44,474 nucleotides of DNA from Gemmatimonadota bacterium (GTDB lineage: Bacteria > Gemmatimonadota > Gemmatimonadetes > Gemmatimonadales > Gemmatimonadaceae), in contig VHBQ01000018.1 of NCBI GenBank assembly GCA_016871855.1, positions 1-44,474 on the forward strand, written 5' to 3'. Shown here piece by piece: positions 7,742-16,687 of the stretch. The position numbers and the translations under genes are program-made. The stretch's first letter is position 1, and each line of letters begins with the position of its first letter. The notes under the pieces were generated by a model that had not been told where the DNA came from, made no database searches, and saw only the letters and a list, made by a program, of their open reading frames with translations.

Positions 7742-8916
7742 CGCCGGTCGGCTTCTCGTTCGACGCGTCGGCCTGCTCGGGGTGCAAGGCGTGCCAGGCC
7801 GCGTGCAAGGACAAGAACCAGCTCCCGGTGGGGGTGCTGTGGCGGCGCGTGTACGAGGTGACCGGCGGCGGTTGGACGCGCGCGGGAGAGACGTGGACGT
7901 CGGACGTCTTCGCCTACCATCTCTCGATCGCGTGCAACCACTGCGAGCGGCCCATCTGCGTGGAGGTCTGTCCGACAGAGGCGATGCATCGCCGCGACGA
8001 CGGCCTCGTCGCGATTGACCGGGAGAAGTGCATCGGCTGTCAGTATTGTGCGTGGGCCTGTCCGTACGATGCGCCGCAGTACGATCGCGCGAACGGACAT
8101 ATGACCAAGTGCGACCTGTGCGCTGACCATCTGGCCGAAGGCAAGCCGCCGGCCTGCGTGGCGGCCTGTCCGATGCGGGTGCTCGACGCGCGGGAAGGGG
8201 AGGGGGGTGCGTCGGAGCTGATCGACGGACGCGAGGGGGTGTCGCATCGGGGCCCTCTCCCCCACGAGTCGCTCACGCGCCCGGCGCTGATGATCCAGCC
8301 GCATCAGGCCGCCCAGCGCGCGGGCGTGCTGGGGAACGCCGAGGAAGTGCTGGGCGCGCCGTCCTCGGAGAACTCACTGGTCGCGTTCACTGTCCTCACG
8401 CAGATGGCGGTGGGCACGACCTGGTGGCTGACCGCGCGGGGAGCAATGACGCCGCGCGCGACGGCAGTCGTCGCAGTACTCACTCTCCTCGGCCTGCTCG
8501 CTTCGTTGCTGCACCTCGGCGCGCCGCGCAATGCGTGGCGGGCGATGAACAACCTGCGCGCGTCGTGGCTGAGTCGCGAGGTGCTGAGCGCGGGGGTCTT
8601 CGCGGCGGCGCTGGGGGTGATGCTGGTCACCGACGGAAGCGGCCTGTGGCTCGCCAACCTCGCCGGAGCGGCGCTGCTCGTGAGCATGGTGCAGGTGTAT
8701 CGCCTGCGGACGGTGCCCGCGTGGAACGGCCAGCGCACGACGATCTCGTTCGTCGCCACGACGCTGCTCTCGGGAATCCTACTCGGCGAGGCGCTGACGC
8801 GTACGAGTGCCGCGTGGTGGGTCGCCTTGGCGGCCGCACTGGCCGCCGCGGCGCTGGCGCGCCGCGCGTACTACGCGTCACGCACGCCGCACGGGGCGTG
8901 GCGCTGGGGCGAGTAG
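7738..8916 (+). CDS. Fused iron-sulfur and membrane-anchor subunit (DmsB-DmsC fusion)
   Basis: A 392-residue fusion of the electron-transfer and anchor subunits of a DMSO reductase-type complex. Residues 1-165 hold four cysteine groups for four [4Fe-4S] clusters: CSGCKACQAAC, CNHCERPICVEVCP, CIGCQYCAWACP, and CDLC with CVAACP. A linker (about 165-210) leads to a DmsC-like membrane part with about six hydrophobic helices (about 215-385). Separate DmsC proteins are usually near 280 residues with eight helices, so the anchor is shortened. It should pass electrons from quinol to the molybdoenzyme upstream. Start is GTG, sharing GTGA with the upstream stop, so translation is coupled. The 3' end overlaps the convergent YdeI-like gene by 39 bp. 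Confidence 0.9.
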   Translation: MTPVGFSFDASACSGCKACQAACKDKNQLPVGVLWRRVYEVTGGGWTRAGETWTSDVFAYHLSIACNHCERPICVEVCPTEAMHRRDDGLVAIDREKCIGCQYCAWACPYDAPQYDRANGHMTKCDLCADHLAEGKPPACVAACPMRVLDAREGEGGASELIDGREGVSHRGPLPHESLTRPALMIQPHQAAQRAGVLGNAEEVLGAPSSENSLVAFTVLTQMAVGTTWWLTARGAMTPRATAVVAVLTLLGLLASLLHLGAPRNAWRAMNNLRASWLSREVLSAGVFAAALGVMLVTDGSGLWLANLAGAALLVSMVQVYRLRTVPAWNGQRTTISFVATTLLSGILLGEALTRTSAAWWVALAAALAAAALARRAYYASRTPHGAWRWGE

Positions 8917-9471
8917 CGGGATCCGTTCCTGTTGGCCGGAGTGCTTGAGGACGAGGGCGAACCGCCGCTCGCGCGTCTCCTCGCGCTTGGCACTCATCAC
9001 ATAGTCGGCGCAGGTGCGGCGATAGCCGGGGGGCTGCGCCTCAAAGAAGGCCCACGCCTTGGCATTCGCCTTGAAGCGCTTCAGAAAGGCCGGCGCGAAC
9101 TTCGGCGGCGCCTTTTCAAACGAGTACACACCCGTGCGCTCGGCCTTGCGGCGCTCGAACGCGGCAAGCCCGGCGGGTTGCATACGCCCCGCGGCGATGA
9201 GCGCCTGCACCTTCCTCACGTTGACATTGCTCCAGTTGGACGTCGGCTTGCGCGGCGTCCAACGCTGCATGTAGCAGTCGGCGTCGAGGGACCGGATCTG
9301 ACCGTCGATCCATCCCCAGCAGAGCGCCTCGTCGAGCGCCTCCTTGTAGACGACGCCGCGTTTGCCCGAGGCCTTCTTGTAGTAGCCGATCCAGAGTTCG
9401 CGCTCGGAGGAGCCGTGGTTGGTGAACCAGGCGCGGAGGGATTTCAGAGTGCGGAAGAAGCGAGGCTTCAT
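8878..9471 (-). CDS. YdeI/OmpD-associated family protein
   Basis: A 197-residue cytoplasmic protein of the YdeI/OmpD-associated (bacteriocin-protection) family. Visible hallmarks are the N-terminal RAWFTNHG, ELWIGYYKKASGKRGV, the core EALCWGWIDGQ and the segment RWTPRKPTSNWS, then a C-terminal region with TCADYVMSAKREETRERR. No catalytic mechanism is established for the family. The ATG at 9471 is adjacent to the minisatellite that starts at 9473, so the 5' leader is repeat DNA. The last 39 bp overlap the end of the DmsBC gene on the other strand. Confidence 0.85.
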   Translation of the reverse strand: MKPRFFRTLKSLRAWFTNHGSSERELWIGYYKKASGKRGVVYKEALDEALCWGWIDGQIRSLDADCYMQRWTPRKPTSNWSNVNVRKVQALIAAGRMQPAGLAAFERRKAERTGVYSFEKAPPKFAPAFLKRFKANAKAWAFFEAQPPGYRRTCADYVMSAKREETRERRFALVLKHSGQQERIPLLAPAPRPVRRA

Positions 9472-9472
9472 G

Positions 9473-9700
9473 GGTGCAGGGAGCAGGGAACAGGGTGGGG
9501 TGCGGGGGGCAGGGTGCGGGGTGGGGTGCGGGGGGCAGGGTGCGGGGTGGGGTGCAGGGGGCAGGGTGGGGGGTGGGGTGCAGGGGGCAGGGTGGGGGAG
9601 ACTGGCGGATGCAGAGAGGATGCATCAATTCCTCATTCTGTGCACTCCACTCCGCACCCTGCCCCCTGCACCCCACTCTGTTCCCTGTTCCCTGCACCTA
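9473..9700. repeat. G-rich minisatellite (four 26-bp units) within a 51-bp inverted repeat
   Basis: Four tandem 26-bp units run from 9494 to 9597 (9494-9519, 9520-9545, 9546-9571, 9572-9597), the first two identical and the last two identical. The left 51 bp (9473-9523) recur inverted at 9650-9700 with four differences. The G-rich strand has runs of three to six G, so G-quadruplex formation is possible. The repeat fills the gap between two divergent genes. Fragments of the same family occur at 21176-21189 and 22107-22140. Confidence 0.92.
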
Positions 9701-9703
9701 ATC

Positions 9704-10513
9704 GTGAATCGTAGTCTCCGTTTCGGCTGCCAAGGCTGGAACTACGCCGCCTGGGTGGGCCCCTTCTATCCGCCGCGCACGCGCGCGGCCGATTTCCTCG
9801 CCGTGTACGCGCGCGCGTTCAACACGGTGGAGGTGGACAGCACGTTCTACGCGACGCCGGCGGTGCAGACGGTGCGGAGTTGGGCGACGCGCGTTCCTGA
9901 GGGCTTCCAGTTCGCACTCAAGCTCCCGCAGGAGATCACGCACGAGCATCGCCTGCGGCGCTGCGAGTCCCAAGTGGAGCGTTTCTTCGACGTGGCCCGC
10001 GAACTGGGGCCCAAGCTGGGGCCGGTGCTTGTCCAGCTCGGCCCGGACTTCGGGCCGGTCGAGCTTCCAGCGCTGACCGGCTTCCTGCCGCTCCTTCCGA
10101 ACGACCTGCGCATCGCCGTCGAGTTCCGCCAGCGCGGGTGGATCAACGACGGCGTCATCGCCTTGCTCGGCGAGCACCGCGTGGCGCTGGCGCTCGCCGA
10201 CGCGCGCTTCATCCCGCGCTCGGTCGTGCTGAAGCTCGCCGAGCGTCCGACGGCCGACTTCGCATATCTCCGGTGGATGGGGCCGGATCGCCAGATCGTG
10301 GACTACTCGCGCGTCCAGCACGACCGCACGAAGGAGCTCGACCAGTGGCGCGCGGCGATTCCGGTCATCGCGAAGCGGGTGAAGACCGTGTTCGGTTACG
10401 TGAACAACCACTTCAGCGGGCACGCGCCGGAAAACGTGCGCTGGCTCCAACGGCAACTGGGCCAGGTCGCGGTGGACCCGGCCCAGTTGGGAGACCAGCT
10501 GCAGTTGTTCTAG
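9704..10513 (+). CDS. DUF72 domain protein
   Basis: A 269-residue protein of the DUF72 (YecE-like) family, TIM-barrel-like proteins of unknown function. Typical elements are the N-terminal FGCQGWNYAAWVGPFYPP, the segment FNTVEVDSTFY, FALKLPQEITHEHRL, and the C-terminal VFGYVNNHFSGHAPEN. I start it at the GTG at 9704 because the conserved domain begins there; any earlier start would translate the minisatellite. The leader is therefore entirely repeat DNA. It ends 3 bp before the convergent Ig-like gene. Confidence 0.85.
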   Translation: MNRSLRFGCQGWNYAAWVGPFYPPRTRAADFLAVYARAFNTVEVDSTFYATPAVQTVRSWATRVPEGFQFALKLPQEITHEHRLRRCESQVERFFDVARELGPKLGPVLVQLGPDFGPVELPALTGFLPLLPNDLRIAVEFRQRGWINDGVIALLGEHRVALALADARFIPRSVVLKLAERPTADFAYLRWMGPDRQIVDYSRVQHDRTKELDQWRAAIPVIAKRVKTVFGYVNNHFSGHAPENVRWLQRQLGQVAVDPAQLGDQLQLF

Positions 10514-10516
10514 CCG

Positions 10517-13500
10517 CTACGGGGTCCAGTTGATCGAGGCGCCCGCGCTGGCGTAGATCCGCGACGGCACTGCCACGGAGTTGATGGGGGACATGCCGAT
10601 GAGATTGAGCGTCAGCGATCCGCCGCTGCCGAGGTAGTTGGCGACAACGAACCGGAACGACGTCGTATCGACGGGCATGGGGAACGTGAGGTTGCTGATC
10701 GTCGGCGTCACTGGCGTGGCGAGAGCCGATTCGACGGTGAGCGCGTCCTTGCCGACGATGTTGGTGTTCACGAACGTGGCATACGACAGCGACGTTGCAT
10801 TGGTCGCCTCGTAGATGCGCAGCAGTGTGGCATTCATCGTGAGCAGGGCGCTCGAAACCACCGAAGCCGCGTGGATCACCGGGGCCTGCGTCGGGGCGTA
10901 TCCGCCGCCACGCATCAGGCCCATGGCGGCCGTGCCGCGCTCAAGCGTGCGTACCGCGTACACGTCGCTGTGCACGGTGATGGTTCGTGAGCCCGAGTCG
11001 CCGAGCTGCAGAATGCTGAAGTGCGAGTCGGTCCCCGACGCGCCAGGATTGGTGAACGTCAGCTCGCCGCTGAATGACTCGCCCGTGAGGATGGTGCGAT
11101 GCGATGCCGTCGCGGCGAACGCCGCCGGGTCTCCGCCCTGTGTGAATGAGCCCCCGAGCCGCAGCGTGCCGTCCGTGAGATGCGTGTACGTCGATGCGCC
11201 CTGAAACTCGGCGGTGCCGTCGACCTGCAGGAACCCGCCGGCGCTCACCATCCGCAGGTAGCCGGCGCTGTCGGTGGTGAACGGCCCGTGCACGATGGCC
11301 ATCTGGCCGTTGACGTTGAACCCGCCCGCGTAGATGGCAATGCTATTGGCGACGGTCAGTCCCTGCACCGTGGCTGGCGCGTGGAACCGCGCGGTGCCGA
11401 TGCGACCACTGATGTTCGCATTGCCGTAGAAGTCGAGCCCGCCGGACATCGCGCTGAGCGTGGAGAGCGTGTCCGCGGTCCAGTTGCCGAAGACGGAGAG
11501 GTTGGTGTAGCCGAGCATGAGCGTGGACGTCGGCGTGAGCGAGACGTTGCGCACGCCATTCGCGTTGTCGGCGCTCATCGAGTGGCCGGCGAGGATGGAG
11601 ATGTCGTCGTATCGAGACGGCACCCCCGACGGCGACCAGGCCGCTGGGTCATTCCACGTGGAGCTGGCCCCCGTCGTGGCGTACGCGCGTGTGGCCTGCC
11701 AGCCCGTCAGCGTGACGCCGGCTCCAATCGAGACGAAGCCGCCGTGGGAGCCGGGAGACGGATTCTGCATGTTGACCGTGGCGGTCCCCGGCGTGGTGGC
11801 CGCCAGGTATCGCCCGGTGGAAGGCTGCGTGCCAAACTGGAGGTTTGCGAACGTCTTGTTGAATCCGGTCGGCAGGTTCAGCGTCAGCTGATTGACGGTC
11901 CGATCCTGACTGCCAAAGCTCAGCGAGTCAAACCGCGTAATGGCGCCGCTGGCGTCGATCTGCACCGCCAGACTGTCGAAGGACAGCTTGAACAGGTCGG
12001 CGTCCTTCACGTAGAGCTTGGTGCCCCGGCCGTACACACCACGCCACGACGTCATGCCCACCGCTTCCGCGCGCTCGGCATACACCGACGATGCGAAGAC
12101 GAGCGACGCGTCGTTGGTGTGGTCAAGACGCAAGGTATTGAAACGGGACTGGGTGTAGCCCGGGTTAGTGAACAGGACGCTATTGGCGCTTAGCTGGCCG
12201 ATGCGGCGCATCGGTCGGGCCGATTCGACGAGCGCGCGAGCCGCTCGGGCGGCTCGCAGGCTCCGGCCAGACGCGCGCGCATCGGCGCGGGCATCCTCCT
12301 GGAACTTGAGATCGTTGAAGGTCGCCACGCCCGCCACGGCGTTGCGTGTGAGCGTACCCGTGAGCGCCGCGCCCGCTGGCGACGCGTTAGCATCGAGTGC
12401 CAACGTCACCTCGCCGGTGAAGCCCGTCACCGCATTGCCTGCCGCATCCTGCACGGCCACCGTCACGGGTTGCGTGACGGTGACACCGGCTTCAGCGACG
12501 GAGGGCACGCCCGTGAAGGCGAGCTGATCCGCCGTGCCGGCGACCACATTGAACGCACTTGACGTGGCCGCGGTGAGCGGCGCACTGCTGAAGACGAGCG
12601 TGTAGCCCGTCCCCGGACGGTTCACCTTGAGGTCACTGAAGGTCGCCACCCCGGCGACCGCCTTCACCGTCGTCGTCCCGCTGAGCGTCGCGCTCCCCGG
12701 GTTCGTGCCGAGGGCGACCGACACGTCGCCCGTGAACGGGGTCACGACGTTGCCGTCGGCATCCTGCGCTGCCACCGTGACTGCCGCGAGCGCCACGCCC
12801 GCCGTGCCGTTCGCCGGCTGCGTCCCGATGACGAGCTTCGTCGGCGTTACGGCGCGCGCCAACGCGTCCACCGTGAGCGGCGCGCCGGTGAGCCCGGCCG
12901 CCGTGACGGTCAGCGTCTGCGTGCCGACCGTCGGGCCGAGCCGCCACTGCGTGCTCACATTGCCCGACGCGTCCGACACCGCACTTGCCGGCGTCACCGT
13001 CCCGCCGCCGCTGGCGGCGAACGTCACTGTCGTCCCCGCGACCCCCACGCCGTCCGCGGCCTGCACGCGCGCGACCACGCTTGCGGGAAGCGTGCTGCCC
13101 GCCGGTCCCGACTGGCCGCCGCCGCTGACGAGAATGATCTACGAGGCGGGGAGTGTCACCGTCACCGTGGCCACGTCGCTGGGCCCGGTCAGCAGTGCCG
13201 CCAACACCGTCGCGGTCCCGCGCCCGACGAGGCGGGCCGCCCCCGACGCCGGGTCCACCGTCACGACCGCGGCGTTCGAGGACGAATACACGATCGGCGT
13301 GCCGGGCATCACCTGCCCGGTGCCGGACAACGCCTGGGCCGTGAACGTGAGCGTCTGGCCGACGAGCCCGCTGAAGGACTTCGGCGCGATCACCACCGCC
13401 GTGGCCGTCGCCCCGGGGCCGGTGTATGAGATCGGCACCGACACGGGGGCCGGCGGATTGCCGCTCCCCGTGGTGGGGACCACCGTCACCGGCAGCGGCC

Positions 13501-13906
13501 CGCCCTTGAAGACGGTGTCGCCGGCGGCGTTCACGTAGCCGAGGTTCAGGCTCAGCGGCACGCCGCTGGCCGGCGCGCTCGCTGGCAGCGGCACCTGCAA
13601 GGTCAGCGTCAGCTCGGTCGCCCCTGCGGGGAAGAGCACCACGGTGTCCAGCGCGATCGAGCCGTCCTCGCGCCGCAGCGTGATGCGCACCCGCTCGAAG
13701 ACCACCTGCTGCAGCGCCGCCGGGCGCAGCTCGGCTGGAATCGCCGTCTCCACCTGCGGCGTGAACAGCAGCGCACCCGTGCGCTTGAAGACGTTCACCA
13801 CCGGCGTGGCGACCGGAGCAGTCAACTCACGACCGCAGGCGACCAGCACGGCGAAAAGCAGGCTGGCAACGACGGCAACGCGACGCATCGGGGAGGAAGC
13901 GGGCAT
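10517..13906 (-). pseudogene. Ig-like-domain lipoprotein gene interrupted by one in-frame TAG
   Basis: One reading frame of 1,130 codons, broken only by TAG at codon 256. The N-terminus is a lipoprotein signal (lipobox LVAC, Cys24; ATG at 13906, or 13888). A Big2-like domain ends just before the TAG, and a Big1-like domain begins right after it (SGGGQSG, then GVAGTTVTF). Two repeats of about 100 residues follow (TKLVIGTQP and DQLAFTGVP types), then a long beta-rich region (about residues 540-1129) resembling surface beta-helix proteins. The product would be a surface or secreted protein. Because frame and domain order continue through the TAG, a recent nonsense mutation or sequencing error is likeliest; readthrough or a restart at the GTG at 13078 are alternatives. 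The gene diverges from SURF1. Confidence 0.8.
13139..13141 (-). other. In-frame amber codon in Ig-like lipoprotein gene
   Basis: On the minus strand the codons read GCC TCG TAG ATC ATT. The frame is open for 255 codons before and 873 codons after it. Context is TAGATCA, the same as the amber codon at 19911. Confidence 0.95.
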
Positions 13907-14022
13907 CAGCGGATTCGGAAGGAAGGCCCCGTGAACGGGCGACCAGCAGCGGCACGGCGCAAAACGGCCTCTAACGTATGGCAAATACAGACATCGCGCG
14001 AGGGTAAAACACCCCCAGCGGG

Positions 14023-14040
14023 ATGTGACCAGGATCACAT
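14023..14040. promoter_or_regulatory. CRP-family-like palindrome
   Basis: The sequence ATGTGACCAGGATCACAT is a perfect inverted repeat of ATGTGA around six bases. It matches the TGTGA-N6-TCACA consensus of cAMP-receptor-type regulators. It lies between the divergent Ig-like lipoprotein gene (start 13906) and SURF1 (start 14191), 117 and 150 bp from their starts. No regulator gene of this type is in the window, but a class III nucleotidyl cyclase is at 30577-31752. Confidence 0.5.
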
Positions 14041-14190
14041 TCCACCCGCTCGGCGCGCTCCTGATCGCTGGTCGCGCTATGGGTTTCGGGGACGAGAGCA
14101 CATGGTGCCGTCTCTCCGATAGAATGCCCAACAGCGCGGGACGGGGGCGGGGCGCGCGCTTAGCTTCCAGTATCCCAACCTGCCCGCCCC

Positions 14191-14904
14191 GTGCGACGTC
14201 CCCTCCTCATTCCGATCATCGCTGTCGCCGTCTTCGCGTTTGTCTGCGCGCGACTCGGCGTCTGGCAGCTCGATCGCCTGCACCAGCGGCAGGCCTTCAA
14301 CGCGCGGCTGCACGAACGGCTCGCGGCGGCACCGATGCCCGTCACCGAACTGTCACCGGACACGGCGGCCGGGCACTACCATCGCGTCCTCGCGCGCGGA
14401 CGGTTCGACTACGCGGGCCAGGTCACACTCGCGACGCGCACGTCCCAGGGCTCGCCGGGCGTGCACCTGCTCACCCCGCTGCGCCTCGACGATGGCCGCA
14501 CGGTGATGGTGAATCGCGGATGGGTCTACTCTCCGGACGGCAAGACGGTGGACGGCGCCAAGTGGCGTGACCGTGAGGGCGACACCGTGACGGTCACGGG
14601 ATATGCGGAGACGTGGGTGGGGCGCGAAGTGGCGCCGCTCCCGCCAGCGCAGCGCGTCGTGCGCACGCTCGACTCCGCTGCCGTTGCGCGGCTGCTCGGC
14701 GGGCCCGTATTGCCGTACTACGTCGCCCAAACGAGCGACAGCGCGCGCGGGAAAGACCGCCCAGTGCGACTCGGCGAGCCGATCCTCGACGACGGCTCGC
14801 ACCTGAGCTACGCGGTGCAGTGGTTCTCGTTCGCGCTCATCGCGCTGATCGGCGGCGCCCTGCTCGTGCGCGAGGAACTCGCTAGGCGACGCGCGTCCGC
14901 TTGA
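14191..14904 (+). CDS. SURF1 family cytochrome oxidase assembly protein
   Basis: A 237-residue SURF1/Shy1 family protein, which helps insert heme a or assemble cytochrome c oxidase at the membrane. It has the family layout: an N-terminal membrane helix (about 5-22) ending in GVWQLDRLHQR, a soluble middle with GVHLLTPLRLDDGRTVMVNRG in two conserved blocks, and a C-terminal helix (about 212-231) preceded by HLSYAVQWFSFA. Start is GTG at 14191. No oxidase genes are adjacent, so it is isolated from its usual cluster. Its last 23 bp overlap the convergent EamA gene. A CRP-like site lies upstream. Confidence 0.9.
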   Translation: MRRPLLIPIIAVAVFAFVCARLGVWQLDRLHQRQAFNARLHERLAAAPMPVTELSPDTAAGHYHRVLARGRFDYAGQVTLATRTSQGSPGVHLLTPLRLDDGRTVMVNRGWVYSPDGKTVDGAKWRDREGDTVTVTGYAETWVGREVAPLPPAQRVVRTLDSAAVARLLGGPVLPYYVAQTSDSARGKDRPVRLGEPILDDGSHLSYAVQWFSFALIALIGGALLVREELARRRASA

Positions 14905-15787
14905 CCTGAAGCACGATCACCGCCGCGACGATCGCCGCGCCGCCGGCGAGGGTGCGCGCGGTCAGCGGCTGAGAGAGCACGAAGACGCCCAGCAGCGCGG
15001 TGAGGAACGGCTCCACCGTCGAGACGATTGCCGTGCGCACCGGCCCGAGCCGCAGCAGCCCCATCAGGAAGAAGACGGACGGCAGCACCGTGCTCCACAC
15101 CGTGAGCGCGATCACAGCGCCCCACGCGACGCCGGACATCGCGTACGTGAAGCTCTGGTCACCGACCGAGGCCAGCAGGAAGCAGACGGCCGCGCCGATC
15201 TTGGACCACGCGGACGTCACGAGCACCGGCCAGTCCTTCTGCATCCACTGCATCGCCGGAATGAGCAGGCCGTAGAGCACCGCAGCCGAGAGCGCGAGCG
15301 CCACACCGCGCCACGCGTCGCCGCCCATGTCGGGCGCGCCGACCATGATGGCCGTTCCGCCGAATGAGAGCGCGAGCGCGCCGGCGCGGCGCGCATCGAG
15401 CCGCTCCGCGCCGCGAATGGCCTGCACCAGCGTGACCCAAACCGGATACGTGTAGAACAGGAAGGCGAGCGTTCCCGCGCTGATGTACGCCAGCGCGGAG
15501 AGCGCGAGGTACACCATCAACGCCTGCCCGCCGCCGCCAACGCCCATCCACAGCAACGCGTCGCGCGTGGGCATCCGACGCGTCTGGCCTTGCACGCCCA
15601 CCCAGACAACGAGCGCGACCGCCGACAGCACGTAGCGCCAAGTCAGCACGGTGTTGAGCGTCACGCCTGCCTGCATGGCGACGCTGGTCAGGATGGAGAC
15701 GGCGGCGAAGCCGCTCGCCGCCAGGAGCGTGAACCCGACGCCGGCACGGGCGTGGCGATCGAAGACGGTCGGCGACGGGGCGGTCAT
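14882..15787 (-). CDS. EamA/DMT family transporter (second of tandem pair)
   Basis: A 301-residue drug/metabolite transporter with ten predicted membrane helices arranged as two EamA repeats (about 14-140 and 158-295). The C-terminal repeat carries GPVRTAIVSTVEPFLTALLG, typical of the family. These transporters move small metabolites; the substrate cannot be predicted. Its ATG overlaps the stop of the upstream EamA gene by four bases (ATGA), so the two are translationally coupled. The same family motif in both suggests tandem duplication. The 3' end overlaps SURF1 on the other strand. Confidence 0.9.
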   Translation of the reverse strand: MTAPSPTVFDRHARAGVGFTLLAASGFAAVSILTSVAMQAGVTLNTVLTWRYVLSAVALVVWVGVQGQTRRMPTRDALLWMGVGGGGQALMVYLALSALAYISAGTLAFLFYTYPVWVTLVQAIRGAERLDARRAGALALSFGGTAIMVGAPDMGGDAWRGVALALSAAVLYGLLIPAMQWMQKDWPVLVTSAWSKIGAAVCFLLASVGDQSFTYAMSGVAWGAVIALTVWSTVLPSVFFLMGLLRLGPVRTAIVSTVEPFLTALLGVFVLSQPLTARTLAGGAAIVAAVIVLQVKRTRVA

Positions 15788-16683
15788 GGCGAGGTCGGCT
15801 CTCGTTGCAGGAGGAGCACGGCGGATCCGATGAGCACGCCGCCGACCGCGGTGCCGGGGCCGACGTGCTGGTCGAGCACGATGGCGCCGAGGACCGCGGT
15901 GTAGAACGGTTCGATGGTCGAGATGATCGCCGTGCGCACGGGGCCAAGCACGGCGAGGCCGTTAAGAAAGGCGATGAAGGTCATCACCGTCGACGCCAGC
16001 GCCAGCGCGCCGATCACCGCCCATGCGCCGGGGGAGAGACCGACGTGGAACTCGCCGCGCCAGATCGCGCCGATTGTGTAGAAGATGCCGGCGCCGGCGA
16101 TGACCAGCGCCGACGCCGCGGAAGCGGAGAGCGGGCCGCGCATGGCGTGCAGCAGCGGGATGTACGCCGCGTAGATGACCGCCGCGCCGAGCGCGCAGAC
16201 CACACCGGCGAGCGGCAGGGCGTCAGCGCGCGGCGCGCCGATGATCACGGCCAATCCGCCGAGCGCGAGCGCCAGCGCGATGATCTTGCGCTTCTCCACG
16301 CGCTCGAGCCCGCGGATCGCCGAGATCACGACGACCCAGGCCGGAAACGTGTAGAAGAGGAACCCGAGCGTCGCGACGTCGAGCCAGCGCAGGGAGTACA
16401 GCGAGATGCCGCTGATCGCCACTTGACCCAGTCCGCCGGCGACAAGGAGCACGAGACCGCGCGGCCACGTGAGTTCGCGCAAGCCGCGGCCGGCGATGGC
16501 GAGCAGAAACGGCGTGGCGAGCAGGTAGCGCCAGGCCATCGTCCCGGCGAGGGTGAGATCCTCGCGGTAGCCCAGCACCATCAGGACGGAAATAGAGCCG
16601 AAGCCGCAAGCGGCGAGCGCGACGAGCAGCGTCGCGCGCCAGGTGGACGCCGGCACCGCCGCGCTCGTGGGAGGCCGCGTCAC
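15784..16683 (-). CDS. EamA/DMT family transporter (first of tandem pair)
   Basis: A 299-residue ten-helix EamA transporter with two repeats (about 14-145 and 157-293). The C-terminal motif GPVRTAIISTIEPFYTAVLG nearly matches its downstream neighbour, and both have LGFLFYTFPAWV/LAFLFYTYPVWV in helix 4, so the pair are paralogues. It starts 5 bp after the mgtE stop and overlaps the next gene by 4 bp, which suggests an mgtE-eamA-eamA operon. Substrate is unknown; a heterodimer with its neighbour is possible but not shown. Confidence 0.9.
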   Translation of the reverse strand: MTRPPTSAAVPASTWRATLLVALAACGFGSISVLMVLGYREDLTLAGTMAWRYLLATPFLLAIAGRGLRELTWPRGLVLLVAGGLGQVAISGISLYSLRWLDVATLGFLFYTFPAWVVVISAIRGLERVEKRKIIALALALGGLAVIIGAPRADALPLAGVVCALGAAVIYAAYIPLLHAMRGPLSASAASALVIAGAGIFYTIGAIWRGEFHVGLSPGAWAVIGALALASTVMTFIAFLNGLAVLGPVRTAIISTIEPFYTAVLGAIVLDQHVGPGTAVGGVLIGSAVLLLQREPTSP

Positions 16684-16687
16684 CGCG

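Noticed and set aside
9473..9700. CRISPR-like array
   Set aside because: Units are directly adjacent with no unique spacers, and no cas genes are present. The same applies to the 7-bp and 11-bp arrays.
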